Virus record (IMG/VR): IMGVR_UViG_3300005264_000005
Location: 39,738 to 103,737 of that record
DNA from: a virus
Direction: 5' to 3' (one strand)
Length of the DNA: 64,000 nt
Position 1 is the first letter of the stretch. Every line of letters begins with the position of its first letter. A program made the translations under genes and the position numbers. Under the pieces are notes generated by a model. The model was not told the DNA's origin. It did not search any database and was given only the letters and a program-made list of their open reading frames with translations. Shown piece by piece: positions 48,279 through 57,569 of the stretch.

Positions 48279-49526
48279 TTACTTCTTTTTCATATCCATG
48301 TTAAGACCAAGGTCACTTGCTGTCTTAGCGGTTAGTAGATCAACAATTTGAGCTGCATTGCCACCTTGACCAGAGCCTTCGCCCATTTGAACAGTGGGAA
48401 CAAAGTTGGTGCCCTTTAGAGCTGCCCATTTAGCAACTTCAACGCGCTCATATGTTGCAAGCTTTTTATCTAACGCACCATCAGCTTGCATTACAAGACG
48501 TTTACGCTCAGCCTCACCTTGACCAAGTAGAATATCTTTCTCCTTAGTTTCAGCAGCAGCTTTGGTCGCAAGCTTTGCAACTTCAAGTTGCTGAGTGGCT
48601 AACAATTCGGCAACGTGCTTAGTCTTTTCTGCCATTGCAATTTCCTTGGCATTAACAACTTCCTGCAACCATTTCGCAGTAGCAGCATTGGCCTTACCTT
48701 CTTCTTCGGCACGAATTGTATTCTGTTGTGCCTCCTTAGCAGCAGCAATAGCAGTCTGAACTGCCATTAATGCCTTTTGCTGACCATCAATCTGAGCTTC
48801 AATCTTATCCTCATACTTAATATCTTCAATAGTAAGAGCACTGATAGTGATACCATATTTAGCAAAAGGAGCAACCTCTTGACGAGCAAAACCGCCTGGA
48901 GCATCAGCATCTTCAACAAGAGCAGCAACTGTTACAGTTTTCTCCTTGCCTGTCATTTCATCAATACGCTTGACTTCACAAGATGTAGTTTTGAAAGTAC
49001 CATTTTGAAGCTGATCATCAATATATTGAATCAATTGGTTCTTCTTACTTGCATAAGACTCATAAGAGCTCATAAGCGGACCAGTAGCAAAGATAACTTT
49101 TGCCATGGTAGGATCAACAAGCTCAAGCATAATTGATTCCATGCTACCAAAATCTTCTTGAATCATAGTAAGATATTTTGAATTACGCGGAATTACGATA
49201 CGAGCAGAGCCTGAGATCCAGCCTTTACCAGCGTCATTAAATACAATTTTCTTAGATTGATCAGCGCTAGCACCTTGATCAGTACGATTAGAGAACCACA
49301 TTTGAGTAGTTTTCTGATAACGAGTTAAGTCACCACCTTTTTGAAAATGAGTACCTTGATCAACCCAGAACTCCAACGTACCTGTAATTGGAACCTGATT
49401 GATAACAATCTCATCAGCTGCTGTTGTTTCAAACAGCTGACCACTTAGTGCAAATAATACTGCGCAAACGATAATTGTAATAATACCGCCAATTTTCATG
49501 CTTGTCTTGCTTTTCGAGCTTGCCAT
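48279..49526 (-). CDS. SPFH/Band 7 membrane protein
   Basis: 415 aa. One N-terminal membrane helix (GGIITIIVCAVLFALSG), a beta-rich SPFH domain, then about 150 residues of Ala/Glu/Lys coiled coil (QQNTIRAEEEGKANAATAKWL..). SPFH proteins oligomerise into membrane rings that organise proteases and other complexes. Band 7 proteins are recurrent neighbours of Ro60/RlaP-type genes. A GTACAG-GAAA-CTGTAC hairpin follows the stop (48240-48257). Confidence 0.85.
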   Translation of the reverse strand: MASSKSKTSMKIGGIITIIVCAVLFALSGQLFETTAADEIVINQVPITGTLEFWVDQGTHFQKGGDLTRYQKTTQMWFSNRTDQGASADQSKKIVFNDAGKGWISGSARIVIPRNSKYLTMIQEDFGSMESIMLELVDPTMAKVIFATGPLMSSYESYASKKNQLIQYIDDQLQNGTFKTTSCEVKRIDEMTGKEKTVTVAALVEDADAPGGFARQEVAPFAKYGITISALTIEDIKYEDKIEAQIDGQQKALMAVQTAIAAAKEAQQNTIRAEEEGKANAATAKWLQEVVNAKEIAMAEKTKHVAELLATQQLEVAKLATKAAAETKEKDILLGQGEAERKRLVMQADGALDKKLATYERVEVAKWAALKGTNFVPTVQMGEGSGQGGNAAQIVDLLTAKTASDLGLNMDMKKK

Positions 49527-49528
49527 AA

Positions 49529-49693
49529 CTACTTCTCCTCTGATTGATTCTCTTTAGAATCCTCAGTATCTGTTTCTTCTTCGCCTTCTTGACCAAGAAA
49601 ATTATTAAAGATTACTTTTGCAATTACGGTATTCCAAAGAAACCAGAATAAGCCTACAAATATAAGAACTGAAAGTAAAAAATGTAAATACAT
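49529..49693 (-). CDS. small membrane protein
   Basis: 54 aa: one N-terminal helix (LLSVLIFVGLFWFLWNTVI) and an acidic tail. Lies 1-2 bases from both neighbours, between the transglycosylase and SPFH genes. Possible SPFH partner. Confidence 0.55.
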   Translation of the reverse strand: MYLHFLLSVLIFVGLFWFLWNTVIAKVIFNNFLGQEGEEETDTEDSKENQSEEK

Positions 49694-49694
49694 C

Positions 49695-50264
49695 TCAATA
49701 CTCTCCTCTGTTAAAAGGGCGAACCAAGGTAGTAATATGACTCCATATACCAGACTTATAGCTATTGGGATCTGTACTTAAGTCAGAAACACCATTATAG
49801 CGGAGTAGTCCCTTGTTCCATTTTTTATCAACCCGATACATCATTAAGAAATAATGTGCACCAATACTAATATTGAATCTATCATCCATAAGTAAAGCTA
49901 CAATGAGATGCTCATCAGTAAGGAAGCGTCTGCCTTTAGACAGTTCAGGATATGCTTTTAGTACCCTCCATGCTGTTTCCACCTTAACTTGCATAACACC
50001 ATATGCTCTTTTGCCAGGACTACATCCAACATCACCAACAATACCAAATTCTTCAAACTTATATGTACCAAGGATTGATTCTTGATATGCAATTGCTTGA
50101 ACTGTTTCTGGAAACCCTACCTTAACGCCTTCATCATGCGCTAATATAAGGATCAGCTCTTGTCGCTCAGATAGTGCTGAGGGGTAATCGACCTGACTCC
50201 CATTCGCCACAGTACTCAGGATCGAAAACAGAATCAAACATACTGTCACTACAGTCTTCTTCAA
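49695..50264 (-). CDS. secreted lytic transglycosylase-like protein
   Basis: 189 aa from a TTG with AAGGA upstream. Signal peptide (KKTVVTVCLILFSILSTVANG). The SLT fold shows IAYQESILGTYK with the catalytic Glu, then RAYGVMQVKVETAW and a C-terminal YNGVSD. Cleaves peptidoglycan strands. Its first 98 bases overlap the upstream gene in another frame. Confidence 0.75.
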   Translation of the reverse strand: MKKTVVTVCLILFSILSTVANGSQVDYPSALSERQELILILAHDEGVKVGFPETVQAIAYQESILGTYKFEEFGIVGDVGCSPGKRAYGVMQVKVETAWRVLKAYPELSKGRRFLTDEHLIVALLMDDRFNISIGAHYFLMMYRVDKKWNKGLLRYNGVSDLSTDPNSYKSGIWSHITTLVRPFNRGEY

Positions 50265-50526
50265 CGCTTATTCCTTCTTTAATTTCCAAGAGAATCTCTT
50301 GCTCAATATTTGCAGACCTAACATCAATAAGATCAAGATCTATTAATTTAAATGCATCGCAAATCTCCAAGAAGGCTTCTTGCTTTGCTTTGAGTTTTAC
50401 AGTTTCCTCAAGATTAAATTCTTGAACTTTCTTTAAATCGGCAACCTCTTGCTTTAACGTAGCAATATTTTGCATTAACTCGCTAATTTTATTAGACAAT
50501 ATTTCGCTACCCTTCTTGTTCGCCAT
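50167..50526 (-). CDS. coiled-coil protein
   Basis: 119 aa: residues 5-60 form a coiled coil (SELMQNIATLKQEVADLKK), then an acidic C-terminus that overlaps the transglycosylase start. Unknown. Confidence 0.55.
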   Translation of the reverse strand: MANKKGSEILSNKISELMQNIATLKQEVADLKKVQEFNLEETVKLKAKQEAFLEICDAFKLIDLDLIDVRSANIEQEILLEIKEGISVEEDCSDSMFDSVFDPEYCGEWESGRLPLSTI

Positions 50527-50683
50527 TATAACTCACATCATAAAGATAATTAGTAAACGGCTTACCTCCCCAGGAATGACCGTTCTCACTAAATCTTCCA
50601 TTCGTACCAATTAGGGTTAGAAGCTCGTCTTCTTCAGCTTTATCTTCTTTAGGTTTTTGATTAATGTTCTGATCCACAGTCAT
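50507..50683 (-). CDS. small hypothetical protein
   Basis: 58 aa (MTVDQNINQK start) with AAAGGAGATG upstream. Overlaps both neighbours by about 20 bases. Confidence 0.5.
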   Translation of the reverse strand: MTVDQNINQKPKEDKAEEDELLTLIGTNGRFSENGHSWGGKPFTNYLYDVSYNGEQEG

Positions 50684-51245
50684 CTCCTTTTATTCCGATA
50701 GGATCTTCTAGCTTCAGTGATTCCTCAAGAGCATCACTAAGAAACTTGTTAAGTGAATCTACTTTCGCATCAGACATAAGTACTTGCATCTTTGCATTTA
50801 ACTTATGATGATGCTTAGGAAAATCTCTAATCATAGTGCCAAGATGACCATCTTCATGTAACAATAGCCATGCAAGACAAAAATCTTTGCGAGTTATATC
50901 ACATGAATACCGCGCTACAGCAAATATGTCTGCCATAGCCTGATGCAACATTGACTTCTGAGTAAAAGACACTATGCTATCAGAATCAGTAGACAGATCA
51001 ATTTGATCTGGCTTAATATCTAAGAAGTTAGACATGACGGCATAGCTTGCCTCTTTCGAGTAAGCAATATTGAAAATCATATCAAATAAAGAATCATCAT
51101 TAATTAATAATTCAGAAATAAGGCATCCTATTTCTTTTAATTTACCTGAAATAGAAACTATAGCCTTACTAGCATAATCATGATCTTTGATGCAGTCAGA
51201 TAAATTCACTGCTTCACTATACATACTTTGAGCTTCAGGCGTCAT
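50661..51245 (-). CDS. hypothetical protein
   Basis: 194 aa, helical; HEDGHLGTM and PKHHHKLNAKM contain His/Asp that could bind metal. No family assigned. Confidence 0.5.
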   Translation of the reverse strand: MTPEAQSMYSEAVNLSDCIKDHDYASKAIVSISGKLKEIGCLISELLINDDSLFDMIFNIAYSKEASYAVMSNFLDIKPDQIDLSTDSDSIVSFTQKSMLHQAMADIFAVARYSCDITRKDFCLAWLLLHEDGHLGTMIRDFPKHHHKLNAKMQVLMSDAKVDSLNKFLSDALEESLKLEDPIGIKGDDCGSEH

Positions 51246-51253
51246 TATTCTTC

Positions 51254-51406
51254 CTAATCACTATAATTGCAACTATCGCAAGCTAGTATACCTGAAGGAA
51301 TCTCTTCAAGCATACCTGTTTTACATAAAGGACACATATTACCAACTTCAAAATAATTAACAGTATCCACTACGCACTCTACATCATCGTCAATTAAGTC
51401 TTTCAT
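51254..51406 (-). CDS. small zinc-ribbon protein
   Basis: 50 aa. MCPLCKTG and ACDSCNYS form a four-Cys ribbon. Tight spacing to neighbours. Unknown partner. Confidence 0.6.
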   Translation of the reverse strand: MKDLIDDDVECVVDTVNYFEVGNMCPLCKTGMLEEIPSGILACDSCNYSD

Positions 51407-51414
51407 AACTTCCC

Positions 51415-52095
51415 TTAGTTGTTAATAGAAGCCTCAAGCTCTAAGCTTTTACAGTATAGAACTTTTTGCATGATTTGTTCGCGGTCACTAACAGTTAAGA
51501 ACTTCTTAACTTGATAGATATCAGACAGTAAATCCTTAGCAGGCTTACAAGAGCTAGTTGCAACAACAAGCATATCGTATTCATCATAATTAAGGAGATT
51601 GTCAATATCTTGCGCATCAACAACAACCGCTTCTTCAACAGTTTCAGGCATGATAGTCACTAAAGGTATATTAGCTGCATTCACAGGAAGAATACAGTCA
51701 ACAGCAGTACCATTAGCTATTGCTACAAGTTGAGCATACCAAGCAGGATTAATATTCTCCCACTTACAATTATCAGCATTGCTCTTAACAGAAACAGACC
51801 AGCTATTTTTAATAATTAACTCAATATTATTATTTAAAATAATGATAGATGCAATATCGGCAAATGGAATAGCGTTAAAACCAGGCTTGCTACTGCGAGA
51901 ACGTATAGCTTCACGAACATAGATAAAGTGATTTTTGTTCCAAGCATTAGTAACCTTGGCATATAGCATCTTTTCTTTAACAGTTGCCTTAGTCCATGTT
52001 TGATTATATGCTTTACGGCCTTCAACAGGCTCAGGGTTACAGCCTGATAATAAGACAGTTAACCCAACGACCAAGCATATAGCAAAATTTTTCAT
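51415..52095 (-). CDS. lipoprotein
   Basis: 226 aa. N-terminal signal with lipobox LLSGC; mature part soluble with cysteines that could form disulfides. Lipoprotein export suggests a membrane role such as superinfection exclusion, but no family is recognised. Confidence 0.65.
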   Translation of the reverse strand: MKNFAICLVVGLTVLLSGCNPEPVEGRKAYNQTWTKATVKEKMLYAKVTNAWNKNHFIYVREAIRSRSSKPGFNAIPFADIASIIILNNNIELIIKNSWSVSVKSNADNCKWENINPAWYAQLVAIANGTAVDCILPVNAANIPLVTIMPETVEEAVVVDAQDIDNLLNYDEYDMLVVATSSCKPAKDLLSDIYQVKKFLTVSDREQIMQKVLYCKSLELEASINN

Positions 52096-52192
52096 AATTA
52101 ATCCTTTTAATATAAAAGGGGACAGAAATAATATATAAGAGATATTAAACCTATCCCCTTCAGCTTAAAGCTTCACTAAGGCATGTAGTTGG

Positions 52193-52390
52193 CTATCGAG
52201 CCAGCGCACCGTTTTCTTTCTTAACAACATACTTATGATAGTTTTCCAAATAATCCAGAGTACCCCATGTGTTAATACCAACCATAGACATTTTAGATAA
52301 AGTAATAACTTTACTTGAAACAGAAATGCCTTTTACTTTTGACAAAGATTGAAGAGCCTCATTTACATTTTGGAACCGTTGCTTAGTCAT
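52193..52390 (-). CDS. small hypothetical protein
   Basis: 65 aa from ATG 52390 (MTKQRFQ), 9 bases after AAAGGAC. beta/alpha, basic. Unknown. Confidence 0.5.
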   Translation of the reverse strand: MTKQRFQNVNEALQSLSKVKGISVSSKVITLSKMSMVGINTWGTLDYLENYHKYVVKKENGALAR

Positions 52391-52413
52391 GATGTACATG
52401 TCCTTTATTGGAG

Positions 52414-52683
52414 TTATTTATCTTCTTCAGGGACAATCATCCCCTTTTCAATAGCTTTATTATACAAAGAAAGCGCTTTGCCAGTAAGTTCATTGCTCTT
52501 TAAGTTTTCAATAACTTTTACTGATCTTATTCGCTCTGCACCCTGCTTGATAATTTCCTGCTGATATGCTTCAGCGTTAGCATGTATTTTGTTTATCTTA
52601 TGATCTATATAAGCTTGAGATAGCATTACACCAGCAATTAATCCTAAAACAATTGGAGCAAGGATAGCGATAATCTTCTTCAT
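52414..52683 (-). CDS. small membrane-anchored helical protein
   Basis: 89 aa: one N-terminal helix (IIAILAPIVLGLIAGVML) and a long periplasmic-type helix. The layout resembles i-spanins but no partner o-spanin is seen. Confidence 0.5.
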   Translation of the reverse strand: MKKIIAILAPIVLGLIAGVMLSQAYIDHKINKIHANAEAYQQEIIKQGAERIRSVKVIENLKSNELTGKALSLYNKAIEKGMIVPEEDK

Positions 52684-52989
52684 GTATTCTCCTTTATATG
52701 TTTATGTATTCTAGTAACTTCACAAGCACGGTTAACATCCGTAAAGCTTGGGCATCAAGTGTCTTTTTTGTATCCTCCACGGTAACTTACCCCATTTATG
52801 AGGAATTTATTTTACCCAATAGCTTCTGTGCTATCATCATAAAATTCATGAATATCGCTCTGAGCGACTTTACAATTACTGCTTTGGTCTACTGGGGTTG
52901 CCGCCCCACTAGCTTTGTTAGACGAATACGATAACACATTCAGTGTTAATTATCATAAACTTGTGAAATTAATACAATACATAAAACTA
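52684..52989 (-). other. gap with possible very short frames
   Basis: Two weak minus-strand frames: 52812-52937 (GTG start, 41 aa, Ser-rich) and a GTG-started 28-aa frame (EDTKKTLDAQ..) near 52705-52790. Neither has a strong ribosome site. Nothing else seen. Confidence 0.25.
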
Positions 52990-53262
52990 TTAGCGACGAC
53001 GAGACTGAACGTGAGGTTTGCTTATATTTTTCTTACTACCAGTATATGACGCTTTCCTAAGTGAGCCACCTGGACTAACATAAGCCTTCTTGGCCTGAAG
53101 CTGCTTCAAGCAAAAGAGACCCCAGGCAGCAGCATTCTTGCTGCCACCCAGGGCAATGTACCCTTCTACAGATAAGGCTATATGCCGAATGGGTAAGACA
53201 TATAAAATTCTGGTTACTACACTACCAGTAAGATATATCACATAACGAGGATCAGCATCCAT
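52990..53262 (-). CDS. hypothetical basic protein
   Basis: 90 aa; hydrophobic first half, Lys/Arg/Ser-rich tail. GC-richer than neighbours. Unknown. Confidence 0.45.
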   Translation of the reverse strand: MDADPRYVIYLTGSVVTRILYVLPIRHIALSVEGYIALGGSKNAAAWGLFCLKQLQAKKAYVSPGGSLRKASYTGSKKNISKPHVQSRRR

Positions 53263-53290
53263 GCTTACTCTCTAGTGATAACAAAGATCT

Positions 53291-53470
53291 TTACTTAGCG
53301 CCATTGGGAGGATTTTCATCCCAGCGCTTAAGAGCTTTCGGACCACATACATCATTTGGATGACGAAGAATATGACGATTCAATTTACGCATTTTTGCTG
53401 CACGAGTACGATTTGCTGCCATTGTCTTTTCCAGATCAGTACGCTTCTTGCTACCTTTACCTTTAGCCAT
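53291..53470 (-). CDS. small highly basic protein
   Basis: 59 aa from ATG 53470 (MAKGKGSKKR). Arg/Lys-rich, likely nucleic-acid binding. Confidence 0.5.
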   Translation of the reverse strand: MAKGKGSKKRTDLEKTMAANRTRAAKMRKLNRHILRHPNDVCGPKALKRWDENPPNGAK

Positions 53471-53518
53471 TTTCATTCTCCATTAAAAAGATTTTAATTT
53501 CACAAAATTACTACAAAT

Positions 53519-53695
53519 TTATTGAGCATCAATTTGTGCTTGAATTTTAGCACGCTGCTTAACTGCACCAACACCAACTCCTAAGCGAAGATCAAGGCTA
53601 GCAAGCTGTTTTTCAGGTGATAATGAAGCCCAGTGCTCATTACGTTCGATAGCTTCTTTGTTCTTTGTGTTCTGATCATTTGTTACTTTTGGCAT
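53519..53695 (-). CDS. small helical protein
   Basis: 58 aa (MPKVTNDQNT start), with LSPEKQLASLDLRLG in the middle. Good ribosome site (AAGGGAG). Unknown. Confidence 0.5.
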   Translation of the reverse strand: MPKVTNDQNTKNKEAIERNEHWASLSPEKQLASLDLRLGVGVGAVKQRAKIQAQIDAQ

Positions 53696-53768
53696 TTTAG
53701 CTCCCTTAAGGTTAAAGACTAAATAATCAAAGAATATGTTTCCTAGACTTTAGTCTCCACATAATAAA

Positions 53769-55172
53769 TTAAATGTTCGCTTGCTTATCAGTAATAGCAA
53801 TAAGCATATCTTTACCTCTAACGCAAGACATTAGATAGTCATGAGTATTTAAATCTGGCGCTGTCAATACAACCTCAAGTAAGACTTCCTGTATAATACC
53901 AATCCGCTTACCAGTAAAGCCACAGGCCATAATATCATGACCATTGACAGCAAGATCAGTGACCTTCATTGGCTCATCAGCCTCAATAATAGCAAATGCT
54001 TTATTGTAGAAAGTGAAATGAGAGTTAAGATCAAACGGAGGACGAGATGAAACAATGTCAGCAACCTGCAAGTCACTTAGTTCATCAAGATTTTCAATAC
54101 CAACACGAGTAATAAAACGCTTAACGCCAGAATCAGGCATATTCCACTCTCGACTCATGTGCTCACGCACAAGTTTACACACCTTGCTACTATCTTTATT
54201 TGAAAGTCGTAACCGTTCACAAATATCACGAGCATTATCTTCACTATCAAGATGATGCTTAGGATAATGAGCAACGCCATCATCACCCATAACTCGAGAA
54301 GTCATTTTACCCGTGTCATGGAGAAGCGCTGCTAATCTCAACGGAACAGTATTTGGTACACTTTCAACTACAGTCATGGTGTGATCCCATAGATTGCGAC
54401 TATGCCATGGACTATTTTGATTGAAGCCATACATTTTCTCAACTTCAGGTAATATATATCTTAGAATACGAGAAGAATGCAACAGCTCAAATCCAAAACG
54501 AGAGTAATCACTTATAAGAATCTTTTCAAGCTCCTTGCAAATAGCACTGCCATCACAATCCAGAACAAGATCTGCTAAATGATATGCTGCATTATATGTA
54601 TTCATTTCAACTTCAAAGTCAAGACACGTAGCTTGACGCACCATTCGCATTAGCCGTAACTTATCTTGACCAAAACGTACTTCAGGATTACCAATAGCAC
54701 GTACAGTTTTGTTTTCAATATCTTTAATGCCACCGACCCAATCATAAATAACACCAAGATTATTCATAAGTAGACCATTCATAGTAAAATCACGACGCAT
54801 TACATCTTCACAAGGATCAATAGAGAATTCTACACTGTCAGGGCGACGACCATCTCCAGCTTTACCATCAAGACGAAATGTTGTTATCTCAATACCAGGC
54901 TTAGTAATGTCACCTACAACAATAATAGTACCGTATTTCTTGCCAATAGGATATGTTATATAGGCTTCATCAAATAGCTCTTCAACCATATCAGGCAATG
55001 CATCAGTAGCAAGATCCCAGTCATCACATTCTCGACCAATAAGAATATCGCGTACCGCGCCACCAGCGATGAAACATTTAAAGCCTTTTTCGATAAGGAT
55101 AGCCATGATAGCACAAACATGTTCAGGTATTAAATTACGATCAACTTGTTTAGTAATAGGCTCAGTATTCAT
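53769..55172 (-). CDS. cca: CCA-adding tRNA nucleotidyltransferase
   Basis: 467 aa. FIAGGAVRDILIGRECDDWDLATDA is the class II NTase signature, RRDFTMNGLL the RRDF motif B, RLMRMVRQA motif; the C-terminal half has an HD domain (ALLHDTGKM, HHLDSEDNA, REHM) as in bacterial enzymes. It adds or repairs CCA ends, needed here because several tRNAs lack an encoded CCA. Start overlaps the upstream stop (TAATG). Confidence 0.9.
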   Translation of the reverse strand: MNTEPITKQVDRNLIPEHVCAIMAILIEKGFKCFIAGGAVRDILIGRECDDWDLATDALPDMVEELFDEAYITYPIGKKYGTIIVVGDITKPGIEITTFRLDGKAGDGRRPDSVEFSIDPCEDVMRRDFTMNGLLMNNLGVIYDWVGGIKDIENKTVRAIGNPEVRFGQDKLRLMRMVRQATCLDFEVEMNTYNAAYHLADLVLDCDGSAICKELEKILISDYSRFGFELLHSSRILRYILPEVEKMYGFNQNSPWHSRNLWDHTMTVVESVPNTVPLRLAALLHDTGKMTSRVMGDDGVAHYPKHHLDSEDNARDICERLRLSNKDSSKVCKLVREHMSREWNMPDSGVKRFITRVGIENLDELSDLQVADIVSSRPPFDLNSHFTFYNKAFAIIEADEPMKVTDLAVNGHDIMACGFTGKRIGIIQEVLLEVVLTAPDLNTHDYLMSCVRGKDMLIAITDKQANI

Positions 55173-55282
55173 TACGGTCTATATTTCCAATAGTTATCGG
55201 CTGTAACACCGAGGCTAAGCTCCTCAAAACACAGAATAGGAACACCATTAACAGAACATGCAAAGCATGAGGCCTGAATCAT
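55172..55282 (-). CDS. small peptide upstream of cca
   Basis: 36 aa (MIQASCFACSVNGV start); its TAA overlaps the cca ATG, so translation could couple. CFAC motif. Ribosome site weak. Confidence 0.4.
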   Translation of the reverse strand: MIQASCFACSVNGVPILCFEELSLGVTADNYWKYRP

Positions 55283-55291
55283 TTCAACTAC

Positions 55292-55477
55292 TTAATCATT
55301 AGTAAAACAATTCTTAGCCTTAAAGGCTGCAGATCGACCAGCCATCATAGACTCAACAATACCTTTTGATTCCCTAAGACTAAAACTACTCACTTCTCTC
55401 AAAGCTTTAATGGCAGGTATCTTACGGCTGACATTAGGGTTATTAGGATGAATATACATACATTCAACTAATAACAT
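55292..55477 (-). CDS. ribosomal L7/L12 C-terminal-like small protein
   Basis: 61 aa. KIPAIKALREVSSFSLRESKGIVESM follows the conserved L7/L12 C-terminal helix-turn (IKxVRxxTxLxLKEAKxLVE). Such mini-domains occur in phages with unknown role. Confidence 0.55.
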   Translation of the reverse strand: MLLVECMYIHPNNPNVSRKIPAIKALREVSSFSLRESKGIVESMMAGRSAAFKAKNCFTND

Positions 55478-55482
55478 TTATT

Positions 55483-55761
55483 TTATCCTTCTAGCTCTAT
55501 TTCAGCTCTTAATATTAAAGCATAAGCTTCCATGACTGCCCGAAAACTGTCTTCGTTAAACTTAATTGCAGTTTGTGCAATACGACGCTTTACCTTAAAC
55601 CGAGGATCAGCCTCATAGCCCCCTACTTCTCTTTTGGGAACTAAAATTTTCGTATGCAAAGTTATATTTGTACCTGTTTTATAAACAAATACTCTGCTAT
55701 TATTGCGTTTAACCAAGACTCCATTATTAAATTTACGAAATCGCACACTAGGCTTCATCAA
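55483..55761 (-). CDS. hypothetical protein
   Basis: 92 aa, basic and beta-rich first half, helical end. Overlaps the phosphoesterase stop. Unknown. Confidence 0.5.
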   Translation of the reverse strand: MMKPSVRFRKFNNGVLVKRNNSRVFVYKTGTNITLHTKILVPKREVGGYEADPRFKVKRRIAQTAIKFNEDSFRAVMEAYALILRAEIELEG

Positions 55762-56461
55762 TGCCTTCTCCTAACTTTAAAATTTTATTATAAAGACAGA
55801 CGTACTTAGGATGAAGTTGCACATCAACATGCATGTGTCCATGCAGCCACATATCAAAGTTCAATACCTGACTCATATCACGCAAATGCTGACCAACTAA
55901 ATCATTATCAAACTTACTATGATGTGAAACACTTAAGTAATAATCCAATATGTGCTCAGGTGGAACATGAGAAATAACATAATCAACAGTTTCATGCTTC
56001 ATGATGTTCTTCCATGCTAAGTCAAGCTCTTCAACGCTTGGATATTCACGAGCCCACCAGCTCTTACCTTCGATACGACATGCCTTATCAGTAGATAGTC
56101 CGCCACCAAAGGTAAAGATTTTCTTTCCATTGATAGTATAGACTCTACCTCGGCGTAAATGAAAGATATTATCACATACAACACCAACATCAGCGCCATA
56201 ACGCTCTTCTGTAGGTAGCGCATCTAGCATATCAAAGTTTTCGTGATTGCCGCAAATAAATAACGTAGTCCAAGGACGCTCAGATAGCCATTTTAGCCAA
56301 TATTTCTCATCCTTATCGCCATTCCATAGGAGACTAAAGTCACCAACATTGATAACTACATCATCTAAAGTTAACAGGCGACCCTCAGGCCAATTCTTAC
56401 CAGATAAACGATTAGGCTTACCATGAAAATCGCCAGTTACAAAACTCTTACCCGTCTTCAT
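55748..56461 (-). CDS. metallophosphoesterase
   Basis: 237 aa from ATG 56461 with GGAGAG upstream. All metal motifs are intact: TGDFHG, NVGDFS, CGNHENFD, ISHVPP and LHGHMH. Calcineurin-like; substrate unknown. Contrasts with the frameshifted relative at 18750. Confidence 0.8.
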   Translation of the reverse strand: MKTGKSFVTGDFHGKPNRLSGKNWPEGRLLTLDDVVINVGDFSLLWNGDKDEKYWLKWLSERPWTTLFICGNHENFDMLDALPTEERYGADVGVVCDNIFHLRRGRVYTINGKKIFTFGGGLSTDKACRIEGKSWWAREYPSVEELDLAWKNIMKHETVDYVISHVPPEHILDYYLSVSHHSKFDNDLVGQHLRDMSQVLNFDMWLHGHMHVDVQLHPKYVCLYNKILKLGEGIDEA

Positions 56462-56606
56462 TAAGCTCTCCGTAAATATTATTGCTACCAATGAATTCAA
56501 TACAAGGACAATCACTGTCATGCTCATTAATGTCCATGCTACAGCCACCATCGCAGATGCACATACGATCTAACGCATCTTCTATTATACGTTTAATTCG
56601 ACCCAT
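56448..56606 (-). CDS. small Cys-rich protein
   Basis: 52 aa (MGRIKRIIED start) with CICDGGC and CPC motifs. Overlaps both neighbours by 14-22 bases. Unknown. Confidence 0.5.
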   Translation of the reverse strand: MGRIKRIIEDALDRMCICDGGCSMDINEHDSDCPCIEFIGSNNIYGELNEDG

Positions 56607-56881
56607 GCTGGTACTTCCTGAATCATAGGATAATTAACATCAGAACCAGATTTCTTACGCATATACGCAGGAATTAAAAGATCCTTCCATCCTTCATCGC
56701 CAAACTCAATATCCCATTCACGACAAGAGCAAGCCAATAAAATAGATCTATATGCAGTAGCAGGATCATCTCTAACCATAAACAAAAGATTAAACATATC
56801 CTTAACAGCGTCACCAAAAGTTAAATTTTTTGGATTATCTATACACTTAACACAGTCTTCAACGGTCATTATAGTCTCCAT
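56585..56881 (-). CDS. hypothetical protein
   Basis: 98 aa (or 94 from the next ATG); both starts have plausible ribosome sites (AAGGA, GGAG). Helical with a CSC pair. Unknown. Confidence 0.5.
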   Translation of the reverse strand: METIMTVEDCVKCIDNPKNLTFGDAVKDMFNLLFMVRDDPATAYRSILLACSCREWDIEFGDEGWKDLLIPAYMRKKSGSDVNYPMIQEVPAWVELNV

Positions 56882-57032
56882 TTTATCCTTGACAGGATTT
56901 AAGCAAATTTGTATAATGGTCTTAAGAGATACTTACTTACCAATATAAGCATTACATCAATATAAGCATTACATCAATAACACTAATATAGATTAACCTC
57001 AAGTTAATCACTAGAGTACATAATGAGAAGCT

Positions 57033-57212
57033 CTATTCAGTATTCATTTCAATAAAAAGATCATAGCACTTCTTATGAACCTGACGAGCCTCCATGACAC
57101 CATCTCTTTCAGTACCAGAAACAGGCACTAATATAGTTTCTGTATTCTTGGCAGTTCTACATACTGGACAAACACAGCCATTGTTACCATTAAACTCCTT
57201 AAAGACTCTCAT
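57033..57212 (-). CDS. small zinc-finger-like protein
   Basis: 59 aa from ATG 57212. CVCPVCRTA and a later HKKC form a likely zinc site. Confidence 0.55.
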   Translation of the reverse strand: MRVFKEFNGNNGCVCPVCRTAKNTETILVPVSGTERDGVMEARQVHKKCYDLFIEMNTE

Positions 57213-57354
57213 TGATAGACACTTCACTATTAGGTATTTTAGGTGTAGTATTAACGCTATTAACTATAAAAGTAACAGCAATAGAGGCTACTAATATAAA
57301 CCAAGCAGCACGGACTAAACTATCAGCAAAATCATCTTCATTCTTACCGCACAT
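57199..57354 (-). CDS. small membrane protein
   Basis: 51 aa from ATG 57354 with AAGGGAG upstream; one central helix (AAWFILVASIAVTFIV). Unknown. Confidence 0.5.
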   Translation of the reverse strand: MCGKNEDDFADSLVRAAWFILVASIAVTFIVNSVNTTPKIPNSEVSINESL

Positions 57355-57390
57355 ATCAAACTCCCTTCTTAATAAAAAATTCATAAACAG

Positions 57391-57495
57391 CTACAGCATT
57401 GCTAATATTGACATCATAGCTAGCAGTCCAATTGTTATGATTTTTACAAACAACTTCTTATACTTCTGACTTACCATCGTTACTTGCTGAAACAT
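57391..57495 (-). CDS. possible small membrane peptide
   Basis: 34 aa with a single hydrophobic segment (IITIGLLAMMSILAML). Upstream AAAGG. Short, uncertain. Confidence 0.35.
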   Translation of the reverse strand: MFQQVTMVSQKYKKLFVKIITIGLLAMMSILAML

Positions 57496-57569
57496 AAACA
57501 AACCTTTCAAGTTATAAGATTAATACTCTATAACACACTCAAGTAATAAAATTGAGTGCATTAACAATA

